DNA of 5,941 bases from Candidatus Aminicenantota bacterium. GTDB lineage: Bacteria; Acidobacteriota; Aminicenantia; Aminicenantales; Aminicenantaceae. A program made the position numbers and the translations under genes. Shown here piece by piece: positions 5,922-5,941 of this stretch; the first letter of the stretch is position 1; every line of letters starts with the position of its first letter. The stretch covers positions 1-5,941 of the forward strand of contig SOIA01000344.1 in assembly GCA_004378665.1 (NCBI GenBank). Direction: 5' to 3'. The notes under the pieces are model-generated. The model saw only the letters and a program-made list of their open reading frames with translations. It had not been told where the DNA came from and searched no databases.

Positions 5922-5941
5922 GAGGCTGCAGAATCTTCTCG

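Overview
The window is an ordinary-looking bacterial chromosome segment of mid-range GC. Six genes on the minus strand run from about 5445 down to 8 with gaps of at most about 42 bases or with overlaps. A short divergent stretch at the right end carries one or two small unrecognised plus-strand genes. Nothing seen is phage, IS, plasmid, CRISPR, rRNA or tRNA. The organism is bacterial, because it has an ECF sigma factor, bacterial-type GltX and GlnS, RlmB and Shine-Dalgarno sites. Having its own GlnRS plus a short zinc-finger anti-sigma gene fits several Gram-negative lineages (Deltaproteobacteria, Acidobacteriota/Aminicenantes-like). I cannot fix the phylum from sequence alone, and this placement is a weak inference.

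Layout in transcription order on the minus strand: a good sigma70-type promoter (5480-5508); gltX, glutamyl-tRNA synthetase (5445-3952); glnS, glutaminyl-tRNA synthetase (3932-2184); rlmB, a TrmH/SpoU-family 23S rRNA 2'-O-methyltransferase that appears to start with TTG (2156-1428); an ECF sigma factor (1385-783); its probable zinc-finger, two-helix membrane anti-sigma factor (765-319, start placed at an internal ATG); and a YbjQ/UPF0145-family protein (322-8), which overlaps the anti-sigma stop codon by ATGA. No rho-independent terminator was seen between any of these genes. The first three form a translation module that makes Glu-tRNA and Gln-tRNA and modifies the ribosome. The last three form a tight regulatory module of sigma, anti-sigma and a small cytosolic protein. 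The 42-base gap at 1386-1427 is the likeliest place for a second promoter.

The divergent region 5446-5595 holds the gltX promoter, a 16-bp dyad (5512-5527) just upstream of its -35 box, and a likely -10 box for the plus-strand gene. At 5596-5781 a 61-residue membrane-targeted or secreted small protein has an excellent ribosome-binding site. It is followed by a possible 42-codon ORF (5793-5921), or by the 5' part of a gene whose reading frame is unclear at the window edge.

The points worth a second look are the sigma/anti-sigma/YbjQ trio with almost no periplasmic sensor, the small divergent gene and its dyad, the missing fourth zinc ligand in GltX, and the TTG start of rlmB. I did not find clear evidence of a new multi-gene system.
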